A stretch of 64,000 nt of DNA, taken from assembly GCA_964511265.1 (NCBI GenBank), contig CAZEES010000002.1, forward strand, positions 1-64,000. Direction: 5' to 3'. A program made the position numbers and the translations under genes. The DNA is from Nitrosopelagicus sp964511265 (GTDB lineage: Archaea; Thermoproteota; Nitrososphaeria; Nitrososphaerales; Nitrosopumilaceae). This document shows, piece by piece, positions 16,524 to 25,056 of this stretch. Positions within the stretch are counted from its first letter, which is position 1; each line of letters starts with the position of its first letter. The notes beneath the pieces were generated by a model, which did not search any database, was not told the origin of the DNA, and was given only the letters and a program-made list of their open reading frames with translations.

Positions 16524-18017
16524 TTATACACTATCCATCTTGTTTTTCCAGTTTTGGTTTCTGGAATTTTGCGATTGTACTTTACTTTTATAAAATTCAG
16601 AATGCATTATTGCCGAAGCAATAGCAGGAATTTGTTTATCTTTTCTGTCTTGAATTAGATCTTTTTCTAATCTATCAATCATTTCAAATCTTTTCAAAAA
16701 GTCAGTTGTTAATTGGCCATTCTTATATTCGTCTGAATTTAGAATGGTTTTGTACAATGGAATTGAAGTTTCTACACCTTGAATATCAAAGTCATCCAAT
16801 GCATTTAGCATTCTTAATCTAGATTCATCAAATGTTTTCCCCCAAGTACAAAGTTTTGCCATCAAAGAATCATAGAATGGTGATACAGTGCATCCAGGAT
16901 ACAAGTATGTGTCACATCGAACACTTGGTCCAGAAGGAATTGTAACATATGGAACAGGACCTGTTGATGGTGCAAAGTCTAAGAAAGTATCTTCAGCATT
17001 GATTCTACATTCAATTGCATAACCGTTCATTGTCAAATCAGATTGTTTGAACGGTAATGTCTCTCCATTTGCAATATCTAGTTGAAGCTTAACAAAGTCT
17101 AATCCAGATACCATTTCAGAGATAGGGTGTTCAACTTGCAATCTTGCATTGATTTCAATAAAGTAAAATTCTCCAGAATCTGCTCTAAGAAATTCGGCAG
17201 TGCCTAAGTTAGTATAATCAACTGCTTCTGCGGCTTTTACAACTAATTCACCAATTTCTTCTCTTTTGGCTTCATCAACTACAGGAGATGGGGTTTGTTC
17301 AATTAGTTTTTGATTTCGTCTTTGAATGGAACATTCTCTCTCAAAGAGATGTACTGCATTACCATGCTTATCTCTACACATTTGATATTCAATGTGTCTT
17401 GTTTTTTCTAGGAATTTTTCAACAATGATTGCAGATTTTCCAACAGCAGCTATAGATTCAGATGTTACTGTTTCAAAACCTTCTTGTAATTCTTTATCAT
17501 TAGTAACTAATCTAATTCCACGACCTCCACCACCATAAACAGATTTCAAAAGTACAGGATATCCAATATCATTTGCGATTTTTTCTGCTTCATCTGCATC
17601 CTTTACTAAACCAGGACTTCCAGGTACGGTTGGAACTTCAGCTTTGAGCATTGCTGCTTTGCAACGCATTTTGTCTCCACAAAGATTCATTGAATCAGCA
17701 GAAGGTCCAATAAAATTGATTTTGTTCTTTTCACATAATCGTGCAAAGTCATCATTTTCTGAAAGGAACCCATAACCAGGATGTACAGCATCGGTACCAG
17801 AAGATAACATAACGTCAAGGATTTTTTCTTGATTGAGGTAGCTCTTTGCAGGAGCAGCTTCACCAATATAGTATGCCTCAGTTGCATTTTTTACATGTAG
17901 AGAGTTTCTGTCTTCATCAGAGTATACTGCAACTGTTTTGATTCCTAGTGCTTTGCAAGTCTTCATAACACGTAATGCAATTTCTCCTCTATTAGCAACT
18001 AGTACTTTTTCAATCAT
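16524..18017 (-). CDS. accC: Biotin carboxylase subunit of acetyl/propionyl-CoA carboxylase
   Basis: ATP-dependent carboxylation of biotin. It has the N-terminal VLVANRGEIALRVMK, the ATP-grasp glycine loop GGGGRGIR, and the catalytic FIEINARLQVEHPISE segment. In AOA this enzyme fixes bicarbonate for the 3-hydroxypropionate/4-hydroxybutyrate cycle. ATG 18017 is preferred; the in-frame GTG at 18026 overlaps the stop of the upstream gene as GTGA and may serve as the ribosome binding site. The C-terminal 30 residues are a polar extension. Confidence 0.95.
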   Translation of the reverse strand: MIEKVLVANRGEIALRVMKTCKALGIKTVAVYSDEDRNSLHVKNATEAYYIGEAAPAKSYLNQEKILDVMLSSGTDAVHPGYGFLSENDDFARLCEKNKINFIGPSADSMNLCGDKMRCKAAMLKAEVPTVPGSPGLVKDADEAEKIANDIGYPVLLKSVYGGGGRGIRLVTNDKELQEGFETVTSESIAAVGKSAIIVEKFLEKTRHIEYQMCRDKHGNAVHLFERECSIQRRNQKLIEQTPSPVVDEAKREEIGELVVKAAEAVDYTNLGTAEFLRADSGEFYFIEINARLQVEHPISEMVSGLDFVKLQLDIANGETLPFKQSDLTMNGYAIECRINAEDTFLDFAPSTGPVPYVTIPSGPSVRCDTYLYPGCTVSPFYDSLMAKLCTWGKTFDESRLRMLNALDDFDIQGVETSIPLYKTILNSDEYKNGQLTTDFLKRFEMIDRLEKDLIQDRKDKQIPAIASAIMHSEFYKSKVQSQNSRNQNWKNKMDSV

Positions 18018-18022
18018 TTTAC

Positions 18023-19570
18023 TCACAGGTTGATATTTCCATGTTTTCGAGGAAGTTGTTTATCACGCTTGTTAGTGAGCATTTCTAAGGCTTTGATTAG
18101 CATTGGGCGAGTCTCTGCAGGGTCAATTACAGTATCTACAGTGCCATTTGATGCAGCAACATAGGGATTTGCAAATTTTTCAGTAAATTCATCTTTTAGT
18201 GTTTTAAGTAATTCTTCAGGATTTTCAGAGTTTGCTAATTCTTTTCTATTCATAATTTTTACTGCACCTTCTGAACCAAGTACAGCAATTTGGGCAGTTG
18301 GCCACGCATAATTGACATCAGTTCTCAGATTTTTGCTTCCCATAGCAATGTATGCTCCACCATATGCTTTACCTACCACGACAGTAATTTTTGGAACAGT
18401 TGCTTCACAATAAGAATAAAGTAATTTACTTCCATGTCTGATTATGCCATTATGTTCTTGGTTTGAACCTGGCATGTAACCAGGGGTATCAACTAGAGTG
18501 ATGATTGGAATTCCATAACAATCACAGAAACGAATGAAACGTGATGCTTTGTTTGACGAGTCAATATCTAATGCACCTGCCAAAAACATTGGTTGATTTG
18601 CAACAATTCCAACAGTTTTACCATTCATTCTGCCAAATCCAACTATAACATTTTGTGCAAAGAGCTCATGAATTTCAAAAAGTTTGTTATCGTCTAAAAT
18701 TGATAAGACAATTTCTTTCATGTCATATGGTTGGAGTGGATCTTCAGGGATGATATTTATCAAATTGTTATCTAACCGGTTAGGATCATCAGATGTTTCA
18801 ACAGAAGGTGGAGCCTCAGAATTATTTTGTGGTATGTAAGAAAGAAGTGTTTTGATATAATCCATGCATTCATACTCATTTTTAGCTACAAAATGTGCAA
18901 CACCACTTTTTGTTCCATGGGTCATTGCACCACCTAATTCATCAAATGTTATTTCTTCTCCAAGAACAGTCTTTACAACATCAGGACCAGTGACAAACAT
19001 AGTTCCAGCTTTTTCAACCATTATAACGAAGTCAGTCATTGCAGGAGAATAAACAGCACCACCTGCAGAAGGACCAATACTTGCAGTGATCTGTGGCACG
19101 ACACCAGATGCTAATTCATTATGATAAAAGATATCTGCAAAACCATCAAGGCTTAAGATTCCTTCTTGAATTCTTGCACCACCAGAATCAGCAATTCCAA
19201 TTATTGGACAGCCATTTCTAGTAGCATGATCCATTAATTTAGTAATTTTTTTGGCTCCCATCTGGCTTAGTGTTCCACCCAGAACAGTGAAATCATATGC
19301 AAAAACGTAGACTTGGCGACCGTTGATTTTTCCATATCCACCAACAACACCATCAGTGAAAAATTTCTTTTTTTGCATATCATAATCATGATAATGATGA
19401 GTTGTCATTGCATCAAGTTCAACAAATGATCCTTCATCACAGAGCAGATCAATTCTTTCTCTTGCAGTTAATTTGCCTTTTTCGTGTTGGGCTTTTGTTC
19501 TATCTTGTCCTCCGCCTTGTAACGAAGTCTTTTTGTTATTCATAAATTCATTGAGTTTATCAGAATGCAT
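18023..19570 (-). CDS. pccB: Acetyl/propionyl-CoA carboxylase carboxyltransferase subunit
   Basis: Transfers CO2 from biotin to acetyl-CoA and propionyl-CoA, entry reactions of the 3HP/4HB cycle. It has a crotonase-type double fold with GGARIQEGILSLDGFADI in the first half and VDTPGYMPGSNQEHNGIIRHG in the second, matching PccB and not the split bacterial AccA/AccD. ATG 19570 is chosen: a TATA-like sequence near 19595-19604 is about 28 bp upstream, whereas the in-frame GTG at 19591 would leave no room for a promoter. It leads the operon. Confidence 0.95.
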   Translation of the reverse strand: MHSDKLNEFMNNKKTSLQGGGQDRTKAQHEKGKLTARERIDLLCDEGSFVELDAMTTHHYHDYDMQKKKFFTDGVVGGYGKINGRQVYVFAYDFTVLGGTLSQMGAKKITKLMDHATRNGCPIIGIADSGGARIQEGILSLDGFADIFYHNELASGVVPQITASIGPSAGGAVYSPAMTDFVIMVEKAGTMFVTGPDVVKTVLGEEITFDELGGAMTHGTKSGVAHFVAKNEYECMDYIKTLLSYIPQNNSEAPPSVETSDDPNRLDNNLINIIPEDPLQPYDMKEIVLSILDDNKLFEIHELFAQNVIVGFGRMNGKTVGIVANQPMFLAGALDIDSSNKASRFIRFCDCYGIPIITLVDTPGYMPGSNQEHNGIIRHGSKLLYSYCEATVPKITVVVGKAYGGAYIAMGSKNLRTDVNYAWPTAQIAVLGSEGAVKIMNRKELANSENPEELLKTLKDEFTEKFANPYVAASNGTVDTVIDPAETRPMLIKALEMLTNKRDKQLPRKHGNINL

Positions 19571-19631
19571 GTCCGCGACTACTCGCCTCACATATCATAT
19601 ATTAATTTTAATCAAGATAAAACCTGATTTA

Positions 19632-19949
19632 TTAATTTTTGAGATTTAATAATGAAAATTTGGTTTTAAGCGATTTTTGATATATTGCGTATGAGTTTCC
19701 TAGGTTTTCACATTTTTTACAGATACATAATTGAGAGACAATAGAACGATCACAGTCATCGTGAAATTCACATTGTGAACAGCCAGCAGAGCCATCACAA
19801 ATTATGCACTTAAGGTCTTCAATTTGGACACATTTTTCATGTTTAACACCAAGGCCTTTTGACCACAGCCCAAATTCATTTACATTGATTTTTTCATTAC
19901 ATACTATACAGATTCCTTCAAATTTCATTGCAATTTTTCTCCAGCTCAT
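19632..19949 (-). CDS. Small cysteine-rich zinc-binding protein, uncharacterized
   Basis: 105 residues with many cysteines in CxxC-type pairs: CIVC, CIIC, CSQCEFHDDC and CICKKC. At least two zinc sites are likely. It overlaps the rfcL stop by ATGA (4 bp), so it is probably co-translated with the clamp-loader subunit. An alternative start is ATG 19928 (MKFEGICIVC). I do not recognise a named family. Confidence 0.7.
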   Translation of the reverse strand: MSWRKIAMKFEGICIVCNEKINVNEFGLWSKGLGVKHEKCVQIEDLKCIICDGSAGCSQCEFHDDCDRSIVSQLCICKKCENLGNSYAIYQKSLKTKFSLLNLKN

Positions 19950-21106
19950 TTTAACAAATCAATCTCCTTTTCAATTAATTCATCAAATGCCTCATCAAAT
20001 TCAAGTTCAATGGAATTATTTTTTTTCAATGATAAGATGTATGGAAAGAAAAAGGTAGAAAATGTACTACGTGATACATGAAGTTTTTTAGATAAAGTGG
20101 ATGCGATTACTTTGATTTTAGAACCGTCCCACCGCAATCTGTTCAACAATGGCCAAGAAAGATTGTACTGAGTGTATCTAGCAGAAGAGTCCTTTTCGTA
20201 TAAAGAGAGTAAAATAGAATCAAGATACCTTAACAATCTCCAATTTTGTGTTTTCATAATTTTTCCATAGAGAAGATCAGCTTTAGATATAATCTCTAGT
20301 GCTTTAGACATTTTTTCGGGTGACAGATTACTTGTAATTATGCTTGAATAAAATGCGTTAATCTTTTCTCTAGGATCAATTCTTAATGAAAACAAAACAA
20401 CTCGTGCTTCTTCAATTGATTGTGATTTGAAAAATGCATTTATTCCATCTTCTATGTTTAGAGATTCAAATGATTTTTCAGTATTAGGTTCAAATCCAGT
20501 AACCAGTGCTTGAGCAGAATTTATCATAGAACGAATGTCACCTTTTGAATCAGTGATTAATTTCATCATTCTACCAGGATTAATTTTTGCATTTTCTTTT
20601 TCTAGGATCATGTTGAGATATAATTTGAGAAATCTAGGTGATAACGGGTGAATCTGTAGAGTTTTTACGACTTTTTTGATTTTTTTCATTTTATCAGATG
20701 AATCATAATTTCCAGCAAGGACGATTGGAATGGTTGGTTCTTTTAAGATGTTAATGAGAGCTTCAACGCCTCCAAAATCAGAACGACCATGAATTCCATC
20801 AACTTCATCAATAAAGATCATAGGTTCACCAAGTACAGTTTGATTTCCTAATACAGGAGTTAGTATTTCTTGAATATTTTTTTTATTTCTAACATCACTT
20901 GCGTTAAGACTAATCATGTCATAACCAAATTGTTTTCCTGCAAGAAAACACAAAGTTGTTTTACCAATTCCAGGAGGACCAATCAACAAAAGAGGCTTTG
21001 TTCCTTTTTTCCATTTTCCAAACCACTCAACAAATTGTTTTCTAGCATCCTCATTTCCAACCATATCAAAAATATTGTCAGGTCTATATTTTTCTGACCA
21101 CATCAT
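19946..21106 (-). CDS. rfcL: Replication factor C large subunit
   Basis: Clamp-loader ATPase that opens and loads PCNA together with RfcS. N-terminal WSEKYRPDNIFDMVGN (RFC box), Walker A GPPGIGKTT, Walker B IFIDEVDG and a C-terminal helical collar are visible. At about 386 residues it is shorter than many archaeal RFC-L. The in-frame GTG at 21115 overlaps the previous stop (GTGA); ATG 21106 or 21103 4-7 nt beyond GTGAT is more likely. The small subunit is at 54 kb. Confidence 0.93.
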   Translation of the reverse strand: MMWSEKYRPDNIFDMVGNEDARKQFVEWFGKWKKGTKPLLLIGPPGIGKTTLCFLAGKQFGYDMISLNASDVRNKKNIQEILTPVLGNQTVLGEPMIFIDEVDGIHGRSDFGGVEALINILKEPTIPIVLAGNYDSSDKMKKIKKVVKTLQIHPLSPRFLKLYLNMILEKENAKINPGRMMKLITDSKGDIRSMINSAQALVTGFEPNTEKSFESLNIEDGINAFFKSQSIEEARVVLFSLRIDPREKINAFYSSIITSNLSPEKMSKALEIISKADLLYGKIMKTQNWRLLRYLDSILLSLYEKDSSARYTQYNLSWPLLNRLRWDGSKIKVIASTLSKKLHVSRSTFSTFFFPYILSLKKNNSIELEFDEAFDELIEKEIDLLK

Positions 21107-21111
21107 TTGTA

Positions 21112-22233
21112 TCACTTGGCAGGGAGATTTTGAGTCAAATCTGACCAGATATTTTCTTCTTGTAATTTTTTATACCAAAATTGATTGTAATGCTCAACTG
21201 TAAGGAATAAAAATTCCAAAAATTTCCTATGTGAAAAGTCATCAGGTAGTTTTTCAAGGGCGGCTCTAGCATCACTCAGATATGATTCACTATGCTTCAT
21301 TGTCTCTTCAAACCCACTTTTCACGTCATTCATTTGTAAAGAATAGAATAACGGCCAAGATGGAATTTTTACTGCTTTATCTCTAATGCTGTCTTCAATT
21401 TCATTTCCACATCCAACGGATTCAGCTGCTTTTGCCATGCCAGTATAGAATATATCAGCTAAAGGTGCACGAGCCAACGCCATATTTCTACCTGCAGTAC
21501 CCATTACAGAACGATATTTTTTGTAGCTTTCAACTAACTCTTCTTCTGTAATTGATGTAGGTTTATCTTTCAATTTTGTATCTAAGTATTGGCCAATTCT
21601 TGCTTGCTTGAATCCCTCTTCAAATTCTTTTAGTACATCTTCACCACCTTTTGAAATTTTTTCTCTGGCAAGTTTGAGAATATACGGATTCATTAGCTTG
21701 TAATCATCTAAATATTCCAAGTCTTCATCTTTATCTACAATTCGATCCATTGGCTCACTAAGATCAATTGCAATTATGTGACCATCTACAATATCTTCTC
21801 GCATTGTAGTGTTGTTATCATCTTTGAAATAGTCTGTTGATGCATCAAAAAGACCATTAAATACAGGAAATGTCATTTTTACAAAATTGGAATTTAAGAT
21901 TCTTAGAACTCTGTCATGTAACGTATCAAAATCCTGTAGTTTAGATTTGATAGGGTCAATCTCAGAAGCATTCAGAATAATTTCTGTGGAACCTACCTCT
22001 TCTGCAAATTTTTGTTGTGTAGTGTTAGGAGATTCATCGGAGTTTATTTGATCAAATAGATTTTTGGCGAATCTTTTAGCAAATTCAGGAAATGTGTTTT
22101 CAGCTTCTTCTTTATAATGATTAAACTGCTTGAATCCTTTTGATTTGAATAAACCTTGCTTTATGATTTGTTTTCCTGGTTTGGTTCCCATCAAAGCACT
22201 TTTGCTAAAAATTGATTCATCTTTTCCACTCAT
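21112..22233 (-). CDS. Uncharacterized helical protein upstream of rfcL
   Basis: 373 residues, predominantly helical and charged, with no signal peptide, membrane segment or metal motif that I recognise. Its stop overlaps the rfcL start region by GTGA, so the two are likely translated together. I cannot assign a function; context suggests a replication- or repair-related role, but that is inference only. Confidence 0.75.
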   Translation of the reverse strand: MSGKDESIFSKSALMGTKPGKQIIKQGLFKSKGFKQFNHYKEEAENTFPEFAKRFAKNLFDQINSDESPNTTQQKFAEEVGSTEIILNASEIDPIKSKLQDFDTLHDRVLRILNSNFVKMTFPVFNGLFDASTDYFKDDNNTTMREDIVDGHIIAIDLSEPMDRIVDKDEDLEYLDDYKLMNPYILKLAREKISKGGEDVLKEFEEGFKQARIGQYLDTKLKDKPTSITEEELVESYKKYRSVMGTAGRNMALARAPLADIFYTGMAKAAESVGCGNEIEDSIRDKAVKIPSWPLFYSLQMNDVKSGFEETMKHSESYLSDARAALEKLPDDFSHRKFLEFLFLTVEHYNQFWYKKLQEENIWSDLTQNLPAK

Positions 22234-22276
22234 AGAAACTTGTTAACAAATTCCTATTTATGCCTTCAAAGATCTA

Positions 22277-22705
22277 TCACATTCGTCTGAATTCTGCTGC
22301 ACCTTTTCCTGTGATTCTTAACTGAATTGATTTTCCAAATGGACCGCTTTTTTCTTCTGGTCTCATGAAACCTTTTTTCTCAAGATCTTGCAGGATTGCA
22401 TCCAGATTGTTTGTTGATAGGTTAGCTCGTTTTTGAAGTTCTTCAAATTTTGAAACGTTAGTGATCAATAAACCAAGTACAATTTTTTCTTTGGACCAAT
22501 TTTTTGTTGAAACTTCTTCTCTACGTGGTAATTCTTGGAAATTATCGGAAGAAGAAGATTCTTGGAAGAAATTTCCACGAGGGCTCTCAGGACGAGTAGG
22601 GATATTTTGTTTAATACCAGCACGTCTCAAAACTCTAGGAAGTATTCTGGCAAGAGGTATGATCAGAAATATGAGCAAGTAGATCCAGGAATAATTTTCT
22701 TCCAT
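22277..22705 (-). CDS. Membrane-anchored winged-helix protein
   Basis: One N-terminal transmembrane helix (about residues 6-24, WIYLLIFLIIPLARILPRVL), a polar linker rich in Ser/Glu/Arg (30-70), and a C-terminal winged helix (about 75-142) of MarR/ArsR style ending GKSIQLRITGKGAAEFRRM. The topology places a DNA-binding-like domain tethered to the membrane. It could be a one-component membrane regulator or a chromosome tether; no ligand domain is visible. Confidence 0.75.
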   Translation of the reverse strand: MEENYSWIYLLIFLIIPLARILPRVLRRAGIKQNIPTRPESPRGNFFQESSSSDNFQELPRREEVSTKNWSKEKIVLGLLITNVSKFEELQKRANLSTNNLDAILQDLEKKGFMRPEEKSGPFGKSIQLRITGKGAAEFRRM

Positions 22706-22749
22706 ATTATACAGATAAGTTTCAAAATTAATAATGTATGTGTTGGCAT

Positions 22750-23070
22750 TTACTGAGATTTCTCAAAAACACGGTATTCGCCTATGATAGAGTTACATTT
22801 GTGACAAGTGTATTGACCTCTTTCAATGAGAATTAATCCATCTGCTACAGGTTCATTTGGTTTTTCTTCTATCTGTATATTTGTCGGTCCATCAAATTCA
22901 GAATTACAAACTTTACAGAAATGTTTTAGCATTTTTGCAGTATCAAGCTTTTCAAGTGATGCCAAGAAGTGTTTGTCAATATTTGGGACAAGTTTTGATT
23001 TTGAGACTTCTTCGTCAGTTAGTTCTGCGTTAACCCATCCTCCTGATCCTTGTAATTCTATTGCTGTCAA
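22750..23070 (-). CDS. Zinc-ribbon protein, uncharacterized
   Basis: 106 residues with two CxxC pairs, CKVC (about residue 53) and CHKC (about 92), separated by about 40 residues, consistent with one zinc ribbon. The start is divergent from the suhB-like gene with about 90 bp between. The family was not recognised. Confidence 0.7.
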   Translation of the reverse strand: MTAIELQGSGGWVNAELTDEEVSKSKLVPNIDKHFLASLEKLDTAKMLKHFCKVCNSEFDGPTNIQIEEKPNEPVADGLILIERGQYTCHKCNSIIGEYRVFEKSQ

Positions 23071-23158
23071 AGTGATCTATTTTTTTTTAACATGAATAAA
23101 GACGTTTTCAAAAAACAAAAATTTGTAACTTAAATTATCCACAAATTTTGAGATTGTT

Positions 23159-23956
23159 ATGGATACGAATCAAATTCTTAGAGAGGCATCAAGAAGAATT
23201 TATGAGGCGGTAAAAGACATGGCCGGCACTGAGAAAGCTGCAGGGGATTTTGGGAGAGGTGCAGGCGGAGATATTTCAAGAAATATCGACATTACTGCAG
23301 AGAATACAGTTTTGGATTATCTAAAAGAGATAAATTTTGAGTGTGTTGTTTTAGGCGAGGAATGTGGTCGTGTAGAATTATCAAAGAATCCAAAAGGCTT
23401 TGTAATTATGGATGCAATAGATGGTTCTGCAAATGCAGTTAGAGGGGTACCATTTTTTTGTTCATCATTAGCGTTTGCTACGGAAGATAGACTTAGCTCC
23501 ATAACAGATGGGGTGATTACTAATCTTTCAACAGGTCAAATGTATTGGGCATCAGAAGGAAAAGGTTCTTTTCTAGATGAAAAACAAATTTCAGTTCACA
23601 AGGATACACCATTGTACAAAATAGTGGGAGTAAACACATCAGGAGCTACACCAGAAATAATGAAAAAGTTACAACCTGTTTTTGAGAATCATAGTCATAC
23701 AAGACATTTTGGTGCAAATGCATTAGAGATGGCGATGTTTGCACAAGGTTTGATGGATGTTTTTATTGACTTGAGAGATAAAATTCGAATTCAGGATATT
23801 GCAGCAGGATACATAATTGTAAAAGAAGCAGGAGGCTTACTTTTAGATTCAGAATTTAATTCTCTTGACGCAGATTTGAGTTATGATACAAGAGTTTCTT
23901 TTGTAGCAGCAGCTAACCAAGAAATTTTAGATGATATTTTTCCTAAAAAGAATTAG
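23159..23956 (+). CDS. Inositol monophosphatase / fructose-1,6-bisphosphatase family enzyme
   Basis: Mg-dependent phosphatase. The metal site is visible as GEE (residues about 62-64) and DAIDGSANAV (the DxxDGS motif), with a second aspartate in RIQDIAAGYIIVKEAGG. Archaeal members often act on both inositol-1-phosphate and fructose-1,6-bisphosphate, so it may serve gluconeogenesis. A TATA-like ttaaatta is centred about 26 bp before the ATG. The 3' end converges on an FNR-type reductase 2 bp away. Confidence 0.88.
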   Translation: MDTNQILREASRRIYEAVKDMAGTEKAAGDFGRGAGGDISRNIDITAENTVLDYLKEINFECVVLGEECGRVELSKNPKGFVIMDAIDGSANAVRGVPFFCSSLAFATEDRLSSITDGVITNLSTGQMYWASEGKGSFLDEKQISVHKDTPLYKIVGVNTSGATPEIMKKLQPVFENHSHTRHFGANALEMAMFAQGLMDVFIDLRDKIRIQDIAAGYIIVKEAGGLLLDSEFNSLDADLSYDTRVSFVAAANQEILDDIFPKKN

Positions 23957-23958
23957 TT

Positions 23959-24795
23959 TTATCCGTAGGATTCGTATTTGACTTCAAAAGTTCCATCTTC
24001 ATGAGGATTATCTCTATTGACAAATCCTCTATCAGAAACAAAGTCCATTACTCCGTCAATTGTTCCTTGGTATCCACAAATGTAAATTCGAGTGTTCTCA
24101 GGTGTTACTTTTTCTCCAACCAATTCGTCTAGTGGAGATACACCCTCTTTATTTGGTTTGAAGAATTGTTCAACTCGTCCTGTATGACCCACCCATGATC
24201 TGTTAAAGAATTCTTTGGGTCTACTAATTGCAGCCCTATAGATAAAATTCCATTGATCTCTTCCACGTTCAATACTTTCATTTTCAAAATCAGTTAGGAG
24301 ACGTTTGTAGCTTAATTCATCCACATAACTTGCTCCATGCAATACTACAAGTTGTCGTTTATCATTTGTGTCATGAAAGTGATGTGCAAATGCAATGAAA
24401 GGTGCAAGACCAGTACCACCACCAACACACACAACTCGTCTATTATCAGGTTGTCCGTCATGATATGTGTCTTCTATTAGTAAATCTTCGCCAGTAGGAT
24501 CACCAAGTAAGACTTCGTCACCTACACTTAGATAAAATAATTCAGTTGTTACTCTACCTGGCAATGGTTTTCTTACCCATCTAATTACAAATTCAAAATA
24601 GTCTCTATTTTCAGCATGAGATGCAATAGAATATGCACGTTTAACAATCTTATTTTCAGCAGCAACTGGTAGTCCTATGGTAAGAAATTGACCAGTTTCG
24701 TATTTTGGCATGCCGTTAACTGGCACAAGTCTAATTACAACTAGATCTTCTTTTAACAATTCAGTGTAGATGATCTTTGCTTTTGTCTCAGCCAT
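23959..24795 (-). CDS. FNR-type flavin oxidoreductase (paralogue 1)
   Basis: Ferredoxin-NADP+ reductase family. The FAD motif RAYSIASH lies near residue 50, with the NADP-binding GGGTGLAPFIAF and a C-terminal YICGYQGTIDGVM. It probably moves electrons between ferredoxin and NADP(H). Start ATG 24795 (MAETKAK) is chosen over the ATG 42 bp upstream because it aligns with the paralogue at 34850 and has a TATA-like element about 25 bp upstream. Confidence 0.88.
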   Translation of the reverse strand: MAETKAKIIYTELLKEDLVVIRLVPVNGMPKYETGQFLTIGLPVAAENKIVKRAYSIASHAENRDYFEFVIRWVRKPLPGRVTTELFYLSVGDEVLLGDPTGEDLLIEDTYHDGQPDNRRVVCVGGGTGLAPFIAFAHHFHDTNDKRQLVVLHGASYVDELSYKRLLTDFENESIERGRDQWNFIYRAAISRPKEFFNRSWVGHTGRVEQFFKPNKEGVSPLDELVGEKVTPENTRIYICGYQGTIDGVMDFVSDRGFVNRDNPHEDGTFEVKYESYG

Positions 24796-24881
24796 GCATA
24801 AAATTTTCTTAGTTTGGATAAATGTATTTCTGTTCAAATGTTGACCGTCTGGTTTTTATATAGAAAATTTCGAAGGCAAAA

Positions 24882-25055
24882 ATGAGTATAATGGTAAAAC
24901 TATCATGTATGGATTACGGATTTGATTGCGCATATGAAATAGAAGGCGAAGTTGGACATGTAATTGATGAATATGGAAAACATAGTAACGACGAACATGG
25001 AATAGAATATTCTGTTGAGGCTCTAACACAAGTAATTTTAAGACAACAGAGTTAA
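24882..25055 (+). CDS. Small DUF1059 protein
   Basis: A 57-residue gene. It starts MSIMVKLSCMDYGFDCAYEI and has C9, C16 and two histidines in HSNDEHG, the layout of DUF1059 (C..(D/Y)xGFDC...H..EHG). A TATA-like ttttatatag is centred about 24 bp before the ATG. The stop lies 1 bp from the convergent end of the GluTR-like gene. The family is thought to bind metal, but its function is unknown. ATG 24891 is a possible alternative start. Confidence 0.85.
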   Translation: MSIMVKLSCMDYGFDCAYEIEGEVGHVIDEYGKHSNDEHGIEYSVEALTQVILRQQS

Positions 25056-25056
25056 T

